Shown here: positions 24,515-33,210 of the stretch, piece by piece
How positions within the stretch are numbered: position 1 is the first letter of the stretch
Layout: every line of letters starts with the position of its first letter
Origin: UBA1672 sp033851915
Lineage (GTDB): Bacteria; Pseudomonadota; Alphaproteobacteria; Micavibrionales; Micavibrionaceae
DNA length: 64,000 nt
NCBI GenBank assembly: GCA_033851915.1
Contig: JAWSVM010000001.1
Span: forward strand, 558,001 to 622,000
Direction: 5' to 3'
Program-made: the position numbers and the translations under genes
The notes under the pieces: generated by a model
Told to the model about the DNA's origin: nothing
The model's input: the letters and a program-made list of their open reading frames with translations, nothing else
Databases searched by the model: none

Positions 24515-25156
24515 ATGAAAAAATTTCTATTTCTTGCGGCATCCGTTTGTGCAATTTCTTATGCACAGCCTACCTTTGCGGAAGATAAAGCTGCACCCGT
24601 AGCCCCTGTCAGCGTAGAGCATTACACCTTTGATAAGGCACATACACAGATTTTATTCTTTGTTGATCATCTTGGTTTTTCAAAATCTCAAGGTGAGTTT
24701 TTGGACTTTGATGGTTTTTTTAACTTTGACCTTGAGCATCCTGAAAAATCAAATGTTGATATAAGCATCAATGTCTCTGGTCTTGATATGGATGATGACA
24801 AATGGAATACGCACATGAAAAGTGCTGATTTTTTTGATGTTGAAAAGTTCCCGACGATGACATTCAAGAGTACAGCGATTGAAGTGACGGGTAAGAAGAC
24901 GGCGAATATAACGGGTGATTTTACACTGTTGGGTGTGACGAAGCCTGTGACTTTGGCGGTTAAGCATAACAAGTCGGACAAGCATGCGTTTAGCGGTAAG
25001 TATGTTAGCGGTTTTTCTGCGACGACGACCATTAAGCGCTCTGAATTTGGTATGGAATATGGATTGCCGATGGTTGGTGATGATGTAGAAATTCGTATCG
25101 AAGTTGAAGGTTTGCGCACTGAAGCAGAAGCCGTGCCTGTCCCTGCATCTGAATAG
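24515..25156 (+). CDS. Exported YceI family protein
   Basis: A 213-residue periplasmic protein. ATG 24515 has AAGGAG 8 bases upstream; a longer frame from 24482 lacks this. Signal peptide at 1-23 (PTFAE). The rest is a YceI lipocalin-like barrel: HYTFDKAHTQILFFVDHLGFSKSQG, DKWNTHMKSADFFDVEKFPTMTFKS, and SRSEFGM-like KRSEFGMEYG. YceI proteins bind isoprenoids such as ubiquinone in the known structures; the physiological role is uncertain. The next gene, 24 bases on, is a cytochrome b561 fused to another YceI domain, so the two likely act together. Confidence 0.93.
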   Translation: MKKFLFLAASVCAISYAQPTFAEDKAAPVAPVSVEHYTFDKAHTQILFFVDHLGFSKSQGEFLDFDGFFNFDLEHPEKSNVDISINVSGLDMDDDKWNTHMKSADFFDVEKFPTMTFKSTAIEVTGKKTANITGDFTLLGVTKPVTLAVKHNKSDKHAFSGKYVSGFSATTTIKRSEFGMEYGLPMVGDDVEIRIEVEGLRTEAEAVPVPASE

Positions 25157-25180
25157 GGCTTAAGATTTAAAGGAGGATAC

Positions 25181-26401
25181 ATGGAACAAGCAGATTCATA
25201 TCATGTGTTTTCTAAAATCATACATTGGGTGACAGCCCTGTTAATCTTGGGGCTGTTATTTATTGGATTTTATATGAATTCATTGGCCTTTAGCGAGGAT
25301 AAGTTATCGCTGTATGGGTGGCATAAGTCGTTTGGCTTATTGGTGTTGATGTTGGCAGGCATACGTGTCGTCTGGCACGTTGTAAAGCGAAAGCCCAAGC
25401 CATTAACAACGCATAAAAAGTGGGAACATGTGATTGCCCGTTTGGCGCATATATTCTTATATTTGGCTCTCTTTATTATGCCGTTATCAGGGTGGATTAT
25501 GTCTTCTGCTGGCGATTTTACTGTTAAGTTCTTTGGTTTTAATGTCCCTGATTTGACGCAAAAAAATGAAGCTTTGTTTCATAATTCCAGACAGATACAC
25601 GAAATTCTTGCTTATACGCTGTTGCTGATTGTTGGTCTTCATATGGTGGGTGCGCTGAAACATCATTTTATTGATCGGGATCGTACATTACGCCGAATTA
25701 CCGTGCCTAATCTCGGGCTTGTTGGTGGTGCTGTCTTAAGCGTTCTGGTTTTCGCGCTGTATGCATGTGGCGGTATCTATGCGGTTAAGCACTTGCAAAA
25801 GCAATACTTAACGGTTGCCTCCACTGTTGATAGTAATGTAGGTGTCTCCGTTGATGAAGAACATGAAGGTGTTTTGATATCCTCTGTTTTGCCTGAGTGG
25901 CATATTGATATTGAAAATAGCCTTATAGGTTTTGAGGCCACACAATATAGCCAAGGCTTTGAGGGGAGTTTTAAAATTGCGCGTGGGCAGATATTTTTTG
26001 ACAAAGCGCGATTGAACCAAAGTAAGGTGCATATTGAAATTGATATATTATCCATCAAAACAGGTAGTAATGATCGCGATGCGCAAGCGATTTCAACGGA
26101 GTGGTTTGATGTGGAAACATTTCCGGAGGCTATCTTCGAATCACATAAATTCAAGAAAATGAGTGCGAATCATTTTGTGGCAAGTGGGAAATTGACGTTA
26201 CGCGGTATAATAGTGCCGGTTGAATTGCCATTTATATTGAATATTGAGGAAGGTGATAACGAAGAAAATACTGCACATATGACAGCTAAACTTGACCTTA
26301 ATCGGCTGAGCTTTGGTATCGGGCAAGGGAAATGGCAAAGTACTGATGCGATAGGCGGTGTGGTAAAGCTTAAAATTTCTGTTGTGGCGCGCACAAAATA
26401 A
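25181..26401 (+). CDS. Cytochrome b561 - YceI fusion protein
   Basis: A 406-residue protein with an N-terminal four-helix di-haem cytochrome b561 domain (about 5-185) and a C-terminal YceI barrel (about 235-405). Haem-ligand candidates include His in IIHWVTALL, GWHKSFG, ARLAHIFLY and LLIVGLHMVGALKHH. A further hydrophobic segment (about 190-212) links to the periplasmic YceI part (NSLIGFEATQYSQGFEG, WFDVETFPEAIFESHKF). The fusion suggests quinone-linked electron transfer to or from a lipid bound in the YceI barrel. AGGAGGATAC before ATG 25181 is a strong ribosome site. Preceded by a separate exported YceI gene, probably the same transcript. Confidence 0.92.
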   Translation: MEQADSYHVFSKIIHWVTALLILGLLFIGFYMNSLAFSEDKLSLYGWHKSFGLLVLMLAGIRVVWHVVKRKPKPLTTHKKWEHVIARLAHIFLYLALFIMPLSGWIMSSAGDFTVKFFGFNVPDLTQKNEALFHNSRQIHEILAYTLLLIVGLHMVGALKHHFIDRDRTLRRITVPNLGLVGGAVLSVLVFALYACGGIYAVKHLQKQYLTVASTVDSNVGVSVDEEHEGVLISSVLPEWHIDIENSLIGFEATQYSQGFEGSFKIARGQIFFDKARLNQSKVHIEIDILSIKTGSNDRDAQAISTEWFDVETFPEAIFESHKFKKMSANHFVASGKLTLRGIIVPVELPFILNIEEGDNEENTAHMTAKLDLNRLSFGIGQGKWQSTDAIGGVVKLKISVVARTK

Positions 26402-26467
26402 CAGTGTTTTCTCATAAAACTTGACCTGTGATGTTGAATAATTTTCTTTCTTCGGTAGACTACCCGC

Positions 26468-27136
26468 ATGCGCATGTTATTTCACTTTTGGTTGCACCCT
26501 TTTTCTCGTAAAGTCAGAATGGCTTTGACGGAAAAAAAGCTGCCGTTTGACCTTACAATTGAGAAGACATGGGAACGTCGCACAGAGTTTCTAGCGATGA
26601 ATCCAGCGGGTGATTTACCTCTTTTGGTTGAGAAAGATGGCACCATCCTTTCCAATTCACAGGTGATTTGTGAATATTTGGATGAAGTTTATCCTGAAAT
26701 CAACCTTATTGGGCATGATCCTGTGCAGCGCGCGGAAACGCGGCGGCTGGTGAATTGGTTTGACCGAAAGTTTCATAAGGAAGTGACAGAGAATTTAGTC
26801 GATGAGAAACTTATGAAGGCGATCCTTAACCTTGGTGAGCCGCATGGCCCTTCTGTACGTGCAGGACGGGCGAACATACACTACCATCTTGATTATATCG
26901 GGTTTTTAACAGAAAGACGCCAATGGCTCGCCGGTGATACGTTTTCACTTGCGGATATTTCTGCGGCTGCGCAGCTGTCGGCTGTTGATTATGTTGGTGA
27001 TGTGCCATGGGAACAACATCCTGGCGCGCAACAATGGTATGAGAAAATAAAGGCACGTACAGGGTATGGCTTCTTGGTTGAAGAGCGTGTGCCCGGCTTT
27101 GATCCGGCTGTAAATTACATGCAAACAGCATCATAA
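26468..27136 (+). CDS. Glutathione S-transferase family protein
   Basis: A 222-residue protein with an N-terminal thioredoxin-like GST domain (LFHFWLHPFSRKVRMALTEK, with GDLPLLVEKDGTILSNSQVICEYLDE as the glutathione-binding part) and a helical C-terminal domain (WLAGDTFSLADISAAAQLSAVDY). Typical GST length and layout. Substrate unknown. Two ATGs (26468, 26474) are equally possible. It is followed 33 bases later by an epimerase-like gene. Confidence 0.92.
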   Translation: MRMLFHFWLHPFSRKVRMALTEKKLPFDLTIEKTWERRTEFLAMNPAGDLPLLVEKDGTILSNSQVICEYLDEVYPEINLIGHDPVQRAETRRLVNWFDRKFHKEVTENLVDEKLMKAILNLGEPHGPSVRAGRANIHYHLDYIGFLTERRQWLAGDTFSLADISAAAQLSAVDYVGDVPWEQHPGAQQWYEKIKARTGYGFLVEERVPGFDPAVNYMQTAS

Positions 27137-27169
27137 AATAATAAATGAGCATGTTAGGGGAATAGGGTA

Positions 27170-28084
27170 TTGGCAGACACAGAAAAGCATTTATTTTGTT
27201 TCGGTTACGGCTATAGCTGTGATTATATCGGGCATGAATTGATGCAGCGGGGTGGGTGGCGTATTTCCGGTACGACGCGTGATCCTGATAAGAGAAAAGA
27301 TTTACGTTCGCGCGGCGTTACGGCGCATTTGTTTGATTATAATGCCCCTTTGCCCGATCCGCTTTATATGTTGCGTGATGTGACGCATCTTTTGATTTGT
27401 ACGCCGCCTTCCGCTGATGGTGATCCTAGCTTTAACCTGCATGCGCAAGACATTCTGGATTTACCGAAATTGGAATGGCTTGGTTATTTATCAACGACCA
27501 GCCCTTATGGTGATCGAGGGGGGAAGTGGGTTGACGAAACCTCGGAGGCACGCCCGATTACAAAGCGGGGTGCTAGACGTTTGGAGGTGGAAAGACAATG
27601 GCTGTCTTTGTTTCAAGCGTATCAATTGCCCGTTCATATCTTTCGTCTTGCAGGAATTTATGGTCCTGGACGTAGCGCACTTGATTCTGTGCGTTCAGGC
27701 ATTGCACGCCGTATTGATAAGCCCGGCCATGCGTTTAGCCGTATTCACGTTGAAGATCTGGTGCAAGTTTTATTGGCATCTATGTCGGCACCTAACCCTG
27801 GTGAAATCTATAATATTTGTGATGATATGCCTGCCCCTAGTCATGAAGTGATTGAGTATGCTTGTCGCCTATTAGGTATCGAGCCACCACCGCTTTTATC
27901 TTTTCATGAGGTTGATTTAGCGCCTATCGCAATCAGTTTTTATGCGGATAATAAACGCGTACACAATGATAAAATCAAAAATTCGTTTGATATAAAATTT
28001 AAGTATTCAAACTATAAAGATGGTCTGAAGGGCTGTTTGGAAGCGGAAAATTATGCTTCTTCTCTTTTGCAAAGCAATATTTAG
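27170..28084 (+). CDS. NAD-dependent epimerase/dehydratase-like protein (YeeZ type)
   Basis: A 304-residue Rossmann-fold protein of the extended SDR group. The nucleotide-binding region is FCFGYGYSCDYIG rather than the usual GxxGxxG, as in YeeZ-like proteins. STTSPYGDRGGKWVDE and FRLAGIYGPGRS match sugar-nucleotide epimerase relatives; the usual YxxxK is replaced by TKRGARRLEVER. Enzymatic role unknown. It starts with TTG at 27170; AGGGGAA lies about 10 bases before. The last gene of a plus-strand run that begins near 24242; it is convergent with the kinase gene, with 6 bases between. Confidence 0.82.
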   Translation: MADTEKHLFCFGYGYSCDYIGHELMQRGGWRISGTTRDPDKRKDLRSRGVTAHLFDYNAPLPDPLYMLRDVTHLLICTPPSADGDPSFNLHAQDILDLPKLEWLGYLSTTSPYGDRGGKWVDETSEARPITKRGARRLEVERQWLSLFQAYQLPVHIFRLAGIYGPGRSALDSVRSGIARRIDKPGHAFSRIHVEDLVQVLLASMSAPNPGEIYNICDDMPAPSHEVIEYACRLLGIEPPPLLSFHEVDLAPIAISFYADNKRVHNDKIKNSFDIKFKYSNYKDGLKGCLEAENYASSLLQSNI

Positions 28085-28090
28085 AACAGT

Positions 28091-30055
28091 TTAATCTGTT
28101 TTTTCTGCATCATAAGGCAAACGTACACTAACGGTTGTGCCAACATCAACAGATGATTCAATGTGAAGAGAGCCATTATGAAGCTCAATCAATTTCTTGG
28201 TAATGGATAGTCCAAGGCCTGTACCTTCGTGATCGCGGGTATATTGCGACGAGGCTTGTTCGAACGGGCGTAGAACAGAGGCAAGTTTATTAGGTGGAAT
28301 ACCTATGCCCGTATCACAGACTTTTATAGAGATGTACGTGTCTTTTTTCTGGCATTCAATCCAGACTGAGCCATGTGCAGGGGTGAATTTAACCGCATTT
28401 GACAATAGATTGAGCAGAATTTGTGTTAAAGCGCGTCTATCGCCGATAATATTGATGTCACTGTCTTTGGCTTCAGGTGTACGTAGTGATATTTCCTGTT
28501 CTTGCGCTCGCCCATTAATCATATGGATTGCGCGGCCGATGATATCTTTGATGTTAATCTCTTCCAAATCAAGCGTATGCTTTCCGGCTTCGATTTTTGA
28601 CATGTCGAGAATATCACTGATCAGGTCGAGTAGGTGCTTTCCGCTATCTTTAATGCTGGTTGCATATTCAAGATATTTTTTGTTAAAGATAGGGCCCAGC
28701 ATTTGGGATTCTATCATTTCTGAGAATCCAATCACGGCATTTAGAGGCGTACGCAGTTCGTGGCTCATATTGGCAAGGAAGCGTGATTTAGCGGCGTAGG
28801 CTTGCTCTGAGGCGTCTCTGGCTTGGCGGAGTTCCTGTTCGTATAGCATACGTTCGGTCATATCCTGCATGATGCCGTACAGGGCTATAATCTCGCCTGT
28901 TTCATCTTTCTCGCAGCGTCCTTCACACATGATAAAGCGGATGTCACCGCCCGGACGTACGATACGGAATTCCATATCGTAGTTCTTTTCTTCTATGATT
29001 GCGCGTTGAAAAACTTGCACGACGCGGCCTAAATCACGTTTATGGATAAGGTCAGTCAGGCCGTTGATGCAGGGTTTATATTGGTTTTGGTCAACGCCGA
29101 ATATGCGGAATATTTCTTCTGACCATGAGATGTTGTCTTCGCCGATAAGCCAATGCCAGTGCCCCATGCGCCCTATGGCTTCGGCTTCGGAAAGCTGCTT
29201 CTGTCTTCTCTGAAGGCTACTTTGTTGCTGCTTTAAGTTTGTGATGTCACGCCCTAAGGAATATATTTTTCCACCAACACATTTCTGGCGAAACTCTACC
29301 CAACGTGGTTGTTTTCCACGTGTCAGAATGCGTGATTCAAAGTCAATAATTTGGCTTGCGCTGTCTGCCTCGTCTGTATCGCTTGCACTATCTGCGCTGT
29401 AAGTCAGGCTTAGCATCGTATTGCGGATTGTTGGTCTATCTTCGTCACTAAATAAACCAAGGAAGGAGGCGCCTCTAAGTTCTGCTGAGGCGTAGCCGAA
29501 CTTTTCCAGAAATACATTATTTACATTGATGATTCGTCCCTGTTCATCTGTGATAATCATGATGTCATGCGTCATCAGAACGAATTCTGCGAAGTCATCA
29601 GCCGTTGGCTTAATATCTATGACGTTATCGGAGGCGGTTTCTATACGTGCGGCGGAGCTTTGTATTTTTGTGATGAGCAGGTCAAGATCGTGATTGAGAT
29701 CGCCTTCCAGCGCATCATCTGTCGCCGAGGCAATGAGATAGCGTTTATCATCCGATGTGGTTAGCCAGTCAAAATGAAAGCCGGTAATGATCGGGTTGCC
29801 GTTAATGTGGACGTCATGGTCGCCTTTGGGCAGGGTAGAGATATCATGTATGTCGTCTAGTACGTCTTCAGAGAATGCGAAGATATCCAGCGCGTAATTG
29901 CGTTGCTCTTCATTTATGCCGCAGAGCTGATAAAAAGCGTCGTTCGCGTAAATGATAGTGCCGTCTTCGTTAATGGCACAACGTGCGTTTTCTGCCTGCG
30001 CTAGTGCAGGGGCAGATATTTGTGGCTTTAAATCTATTTTATTTCTTATGGACAT
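28091..30055 (-). CDS. Soluble sensor histidine kinase with three PAS domains
   Basis: About 654 residues from ATG 30055 (TTG 30067 possible). No membrane segment, so a cytoplasmic sensor. Three PAS domains are at about 18-130, 155-285 and 295-410; the third is a PAS/PAC with GRMGHWHWL and EFRIVRPGGDIRFI. HisKA follows with the phospho-accepting His432 in NMSHELRTPLNAV. The ATPase domain has the N box LLNLLSNAVKFTP, G1 CDTGIGIPP and G2 GTGLGLSITKKL. No response regulator gene is adjacent, so the partner and signal are unknown; a phosphorelay role similar to alphaproteobacterial multi-PAS kinases is possible. Confidence 0.93.
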   Translation of the reverse strand: MSIRNKIDLKPQISAPALAQAENARCAINEDGTIIYANDAFYQLCGINEEQRNYALDIFAFSEDVLDDIHDISTLPKGDHDVHINGNPIITGFHFDWLTTSDDKRYLIASATDDALEGDLNHDLDLLITKIQSSAARIETASDNVIDIKPTADDFAEFVLMTHDIMIITDEQGRIINVNNVFLEKFGYASAELRGASFLGLFSDEDRPTIRNTMLSLTYSADSASDTDEADSASQIIDFESRILTRGKQPRWVEFRQKCVGGKIYSLGRDITNLKQQQSSLQRRQKQLSEAEAIGRMGHWHWLIGEDNISWSEEIFRIFGVDQNQYKPCINGLTDLIHKRDLGRVVQVFQRAIIEEKNYDMEFRIVRPGGDIRFIMCEGRCEKDETGEIIALYGIMQDMTERMLYEQELRQARDASEQAYAAKSRFLANMSHELRTPLNAVIGFSEMIESQMLGPIFNKKYLEYATSIKDSGKHLLDLISDILDMSKIEAGKHTLDLEEINIKDIIGRAIHMINGRAQEQEISLRTPEAKDSDINIIGDRRALTQILLNLLSNAVKFTPAHGSVWIECQKKDTYISIKVCDTGIGIPPNKLASVLRPFEQASSQYTRDHEGTGLGLSITKKLIELHNGSLHIESSVDVGTTVSVRLPYDAEKTD

Positions 30056-30180
30056 AAGGAGAATCAATACAGTTTGTACTGTTGTTATGGTACGCGAAAA
30101 CCAGTGATTCTGACAACCCCCTTTTTCATATTTCTATTTGGGAGCGTATAATTGTCTTATTTTATGCGTTGTAGTCGTGA

Positions 30181-30213
30181 AAAAGGCCGGAAATTTTTAC
30201 ATCCGGCCTTGGT
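30181..30213 (-). terminator. Intrinsic terminator of the redoxin gene
   Basis: A perfect 9-bp stem (AAGGCCGGA/TCCGGCCTT, arms 30183-30191 and 30202-30210) with a 10-base loop lies just beyond the redoxin stop. On the minus strand the stem ends in a T-run (CCTTTTTC), the normal intrinsic form. Confidence 0.85.
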
Positions 30214-30234
30214 AATTTTTAGTGATGATTAGGA

Positions 30235-30858
30235 TTAGTATTTAACTGAACATCCATATGGTGCAGTGCGTGACACTTTTACAACGCGACCGGCTGACAA
30301 ATCATCCAACGCGGCAAGAACAAGGTTTGTGGCACCTTTTACAGCGTCAGGGCTTGGGCTTGGGTTGCTGTCAATTGCACCGGCATAGGTGACATTGCCT
30401 TCTGTGGAGATCACAAACATGTGCGGTGTTGTTTTCGCCGCATAGAGCTTGCCAATTTCGCCTGAGGCATCAAGGATGCGCGTGGTTGCATGTGTTCCAG
30501 CTTTCTCTTCTATTGCGATGGCTTCTTCAGCGGAGACGTATCCCTGATTACCTTCAGCGGAAGAAACGATTGAAACCCAAACAACACCATTATCCGTGGC
30601 GGTCTTCTGTGTGTTTTGCATGTTGCTTGTGTCGTAATGTTTTTTCACAAACGGGCAAAGGTGGTTTGTCCACTCAAGTACAACGATTTTTCCTTTATGA
30701 TCTTCAAGGTTAAAGTCGTTACCGTGAATATCTGTTGCTGTGAAGTTTGGTGCGGCTTCACCGATTTCAACGGAGGCCTGTACGGGTACGCTAACCCAGC
30801 CGAGTGCGAGTGGTACAAAGGCAAGTGCCAATGTGAAATAAGCTATTTTCTTAAACAT
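30235..30858 (-). CDS. Exported redoxin (TlpA/AhpC-like thioredoxin-fold protein)
   Basis: A 207-residue protein with a signal peptide (1-28, VQASV) and a thioredoxin-fold redoxin domain: GEAAPNFTATDIHGNDFNLEDHKGKIVVLEW spans the N-terminal part. The active-site segment is LCPFVKKHYD, with a single Cys and no second Cys of CxxC; the only other Cys is near the C-terminus (PYGCSVKY). This pattern is seen in a peroxiredoxin-like group of unknown substrate. Upstream and on the same strand lies a DsbD/ScsB-like membrane reductase (gap about 54 bases), which could supply electrons to it. AAAGGATCAT lies before the ATG. Confidence 0.88.
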   Translation of the reverse strand: MFKKIAYFTLALAFVPLALGWVSVPVQASVEIGEAAPNFTATDIHGNDFNLEDHKGKIVVLEWTNHLCPFVKKHYDTSNMQNTQKTATDNGVVWVSIVSSAEGNQGYVSAEEAIAIEEKAGTHATTRILDASGEIGKLYAAKTTPHMFVISTEGNVTYAGAIDSNPSPSPDAVKGATNLVLAALDDLSAGRVVKVSRTAPYGCSVKY

Positions 30859-30912
30859 AATATGATCCTTTCAAGGGTATGTTATGGGTTGTAAACTATA
30901 AGTGATTCATTT

Positions 30913-33063
30913 TTATTTTGCTATTGTTTTTTGTAGGGTTGCCGCTGTCAGGACTTGCGGTAGTAATTCTGCCTCCGGTCTTTTGCCTATGTTTGTGTCA
31001 CGTTTGCCGTAAAAGACGTAAATAGGTACACCGTTGCGTCCGAAGGCTTGCAAGTATTGCGTGATGGTGTCGTCATTGCTTGTCCAGTCGCCGATTAAGT
31101 AGCGTACGTTATTGTCTTTGAATAATGCTTTTGTGGAGTCGATGTTAATGGCAATGGCGTGGTTTACCTTGCAGGTGATGCACCATGCCGCAGTCATTTC
31201 AACGAAGATGGGCGCGTCGCCTTCGAGGAGTTCCGATAGTTTTTCAGGAGAGAATGGTTCGCCAAAGCTGTACGCTTTTTGTGATGATGATGCGTTTTGG
31301 TGTGTGTCCTTTATATAAGACAAGCTGAAAATTGGTAGAAACATGCATAAAACGAAGAGTGTACTTGTTAAACGCCTTGCGATGCCCTTACTTTTTAAAT
31401 GGGAAAGCCAGACACAAAATGCAATGGCGAGCATACCGAGCAGAACCAGCAATACACCGTAAGAACCGGATTGTTGGCTTAACACCCAGATTAACCATAT
31501 CGAGGAGGCGAAAATCGGGAAGGAGAGGAATTGTTTGAACACATCCATCCATGCGCCCGGCTTGGGCAAGATACGACGAAATTGCGGGACGTACGATAAA
31601 ACGAGATAAGGCAGAGCGAGGCCGAAACCTAGCATGGCGAAGATGCTCATGCTGACAAAGGCGGGTTGCGTTAGGGCAAAGCCCATGGCCGCGCCCATGA
31701 ATGGAGCAGTACACGGCGTTGCCACAATGGTTGCCAGTGTACCTGTGAAGAAGGAGCTGCTGAGGGAATGGCCTTGTGTTAGTTTATTGCCGACATTGCC
31801 GAAGTTGGATTTAAATTCAAAAAAGCCGATTAAGTTCAGGCCTATGACGAATAGTAGATAAGCGAGAATACCGACAATCATTGGATTTTGAAGCTGGAAC
31901 CCCCACCCGACAACCGTACCTGCTTCTTTCAGGATGAGCAATATACCGCCAATGGCTAGAAAGCTTAAGACCACGCCAAGTGTGTAGGCAAGGCCATGTG
32001 TACGTGCCGCTTTGTTTTCTTTGTCATTCATTTTAACAAGGCTTAAGGCTTTCATCGATAGAATAGGGAATACGCATGGCATTAAATTAAGGATGATGCC
32101 GCCGAACAGAGCAAGATAAAGCGCGCTGAACCATGTTGTTTTGCTGGTTCGCACGTTTTTTGTGACGGGCGCTGTGTCACCGTTATTCTTGTTAATCGTA
32201 ACGGTGGGTGTCGTTGCTGATTTATCAGGCAAAGCGGTTATGGCGAAGCCTTTATTGCGGCCTTGCTCTCCTTTAATAACCAGTAGACCTTTAAGCTCTT
32301 TAATATCGGCAAGGGCTTGGTCGCCGCGTTCATGCTTGATGGTGATGACACCGTCTTCAATTTGTACGTTTGGCATTGCAAGGTGGTTAATGATTCCCCA
32401 GTCTAGCGGGAAAAACTCTAGATTTTCTGCTGTGGCTTCATTTAAGAGTGTACGATCTTCCGGTGTTAGGGAAAGGTGTAGTATTTTTTCGTTTTCTGAG
32501 TATAAAAACGCGCCATTGATCGGCTTTGCGATCTTGCTGTATGCGCCCTGAATAAGCGCGCTGTTATCTGTCTCCAGATCGTCAGGGTTATTTAGATCAA
32601 TTGAAACCGTACTTGTTTCTGGAATACAGATGTCATTACAAACCAACATATTCACAGTGGCGGTGAGTGTGATTTTGCCTTCGGGGAGTGTGTCGGGCGT
32701 TTTCAAAGTTTGCAGCAATACGGCTTGGTTATAATATCCGTAATTTACCAAGATGTCGTAAGAGATTTTATCAGGTGTCGGCCATTGTATCTCGCCGATT
32801 TCAAATCCCTCGGGTATGTCCCATTTTATTCGAACAGGTAAACCGGAATCACCGGGGTTCTTCCAGTAAACATGCCAATGCGGGGCGAGCTTTATGTCTA
32901 TGGCCAGCGTAATTTCATCAGCTGGATGAATGGCTGTACGCTCTGCAATGATGGTGGCTTCGGCGTATCGCTCCAGCTCTTCATCGGCATATACGGGGGT
33001 TATGGATTGTGAAATAAGCCCCATAAACAAAACAAGGAAGTATATAATTTTTCTATGCAACAC
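30913..33063 (-). CDS. DsbD/ScsB-like thiol:disulfide interchange protein
   Basis: A 716-residue inner-membrane reductant conduit. Signal peptide 1-26. The N-terminal periplasmic domain has HWHVYWKNPGDSGLP and a Cys pair VCNDICIPE. The eight-helix membrane domain (about 310-580) has the two transmembrane cysteines in LMPCVFPILSMK and ATPCTAPFMGAAMGF. The C-terminal thioredoxin domain has TAAWCITCKVNH. All three Cys pairs needed to pass electrons from cytoplasmic thioredoxin to periplasmic proteins are intact. The N-terminal type is closer to ScsB (suppressor of copper sensitivity) than to classical DsbD, but this is from motif impression. Likely substrate candidate: the adjacent redoxin. Confidence 0.92.
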   Translation of the reverse strand: MLHRKIIYFLVLFMGLISQSITPVYADEELERYAEATIIAERTAIHPADEITLAIDIKLAPHWHVYWKNPGDSGLPVRIKWDIPEGFEIGEIQWPTPDKISYDILVNYGYYNQAVLLQTLKTPDTLPEGKITLTATVNMLVCNDICIPETSTVSIDLNNPDDLETDNSALIQGAYSKIAKPINGAFLYSENEKILHLSLTPEDRTLLNEATAENLEFFPLDWGIINHLAMPNVQIEDGVITIKHERGDQALADIKELKGLLVIKGEQGRNKGFAITALPDKSATTPTVTINKNNGDTAPVTKNVRTSKTTWFSALYLALFGGIILNLMPCVFPILSMKALSLVKMNDKENKAARTHGLAYTLGVVLSFLAIGGILLILKEAGTVVGWGFQLQNPMIVGILAYLLFVIGLNLIGFFEFKSNFGNVGNKLTQGHSLSSSFFTGTLATIVATPCTAPFMGAAMGFALTQPAFVSMSIFAMLGFGLALPYLVLSYVPQFRRILPKPGAWMDVFKQFLSFPIFASSIWLIWVLSQQSGSYGVLLVLLGMLAIAFCVWLSHLKSKGIARRLTSTLFVLCMFLPIFSLSYIKDTHQNASSSQKAYSFGEPFSPEKLSELLEGDAPIFVEMTAAWCITCKVNHAIAINIDSTKALFKDNNVRYLIGDWTSNDDTITQYLQAFGRNGVPIYVFYGKRDTNIGKRPEAELLPQVLTAATLQKTIAK

Positions 33064-33210
33064 AGGCTCCTGATCTATATTCAGCGAATCAAATTCACTT
33101 TATTTATATCGTAAAGATAACATCTTATGAATTCTTATTCGCTAGTTCTTGCTTTTCGTTACTAAATTGCACAGAATTATCGGGTTATTTCTAACAAGAA
33201 AGATTGTGAT

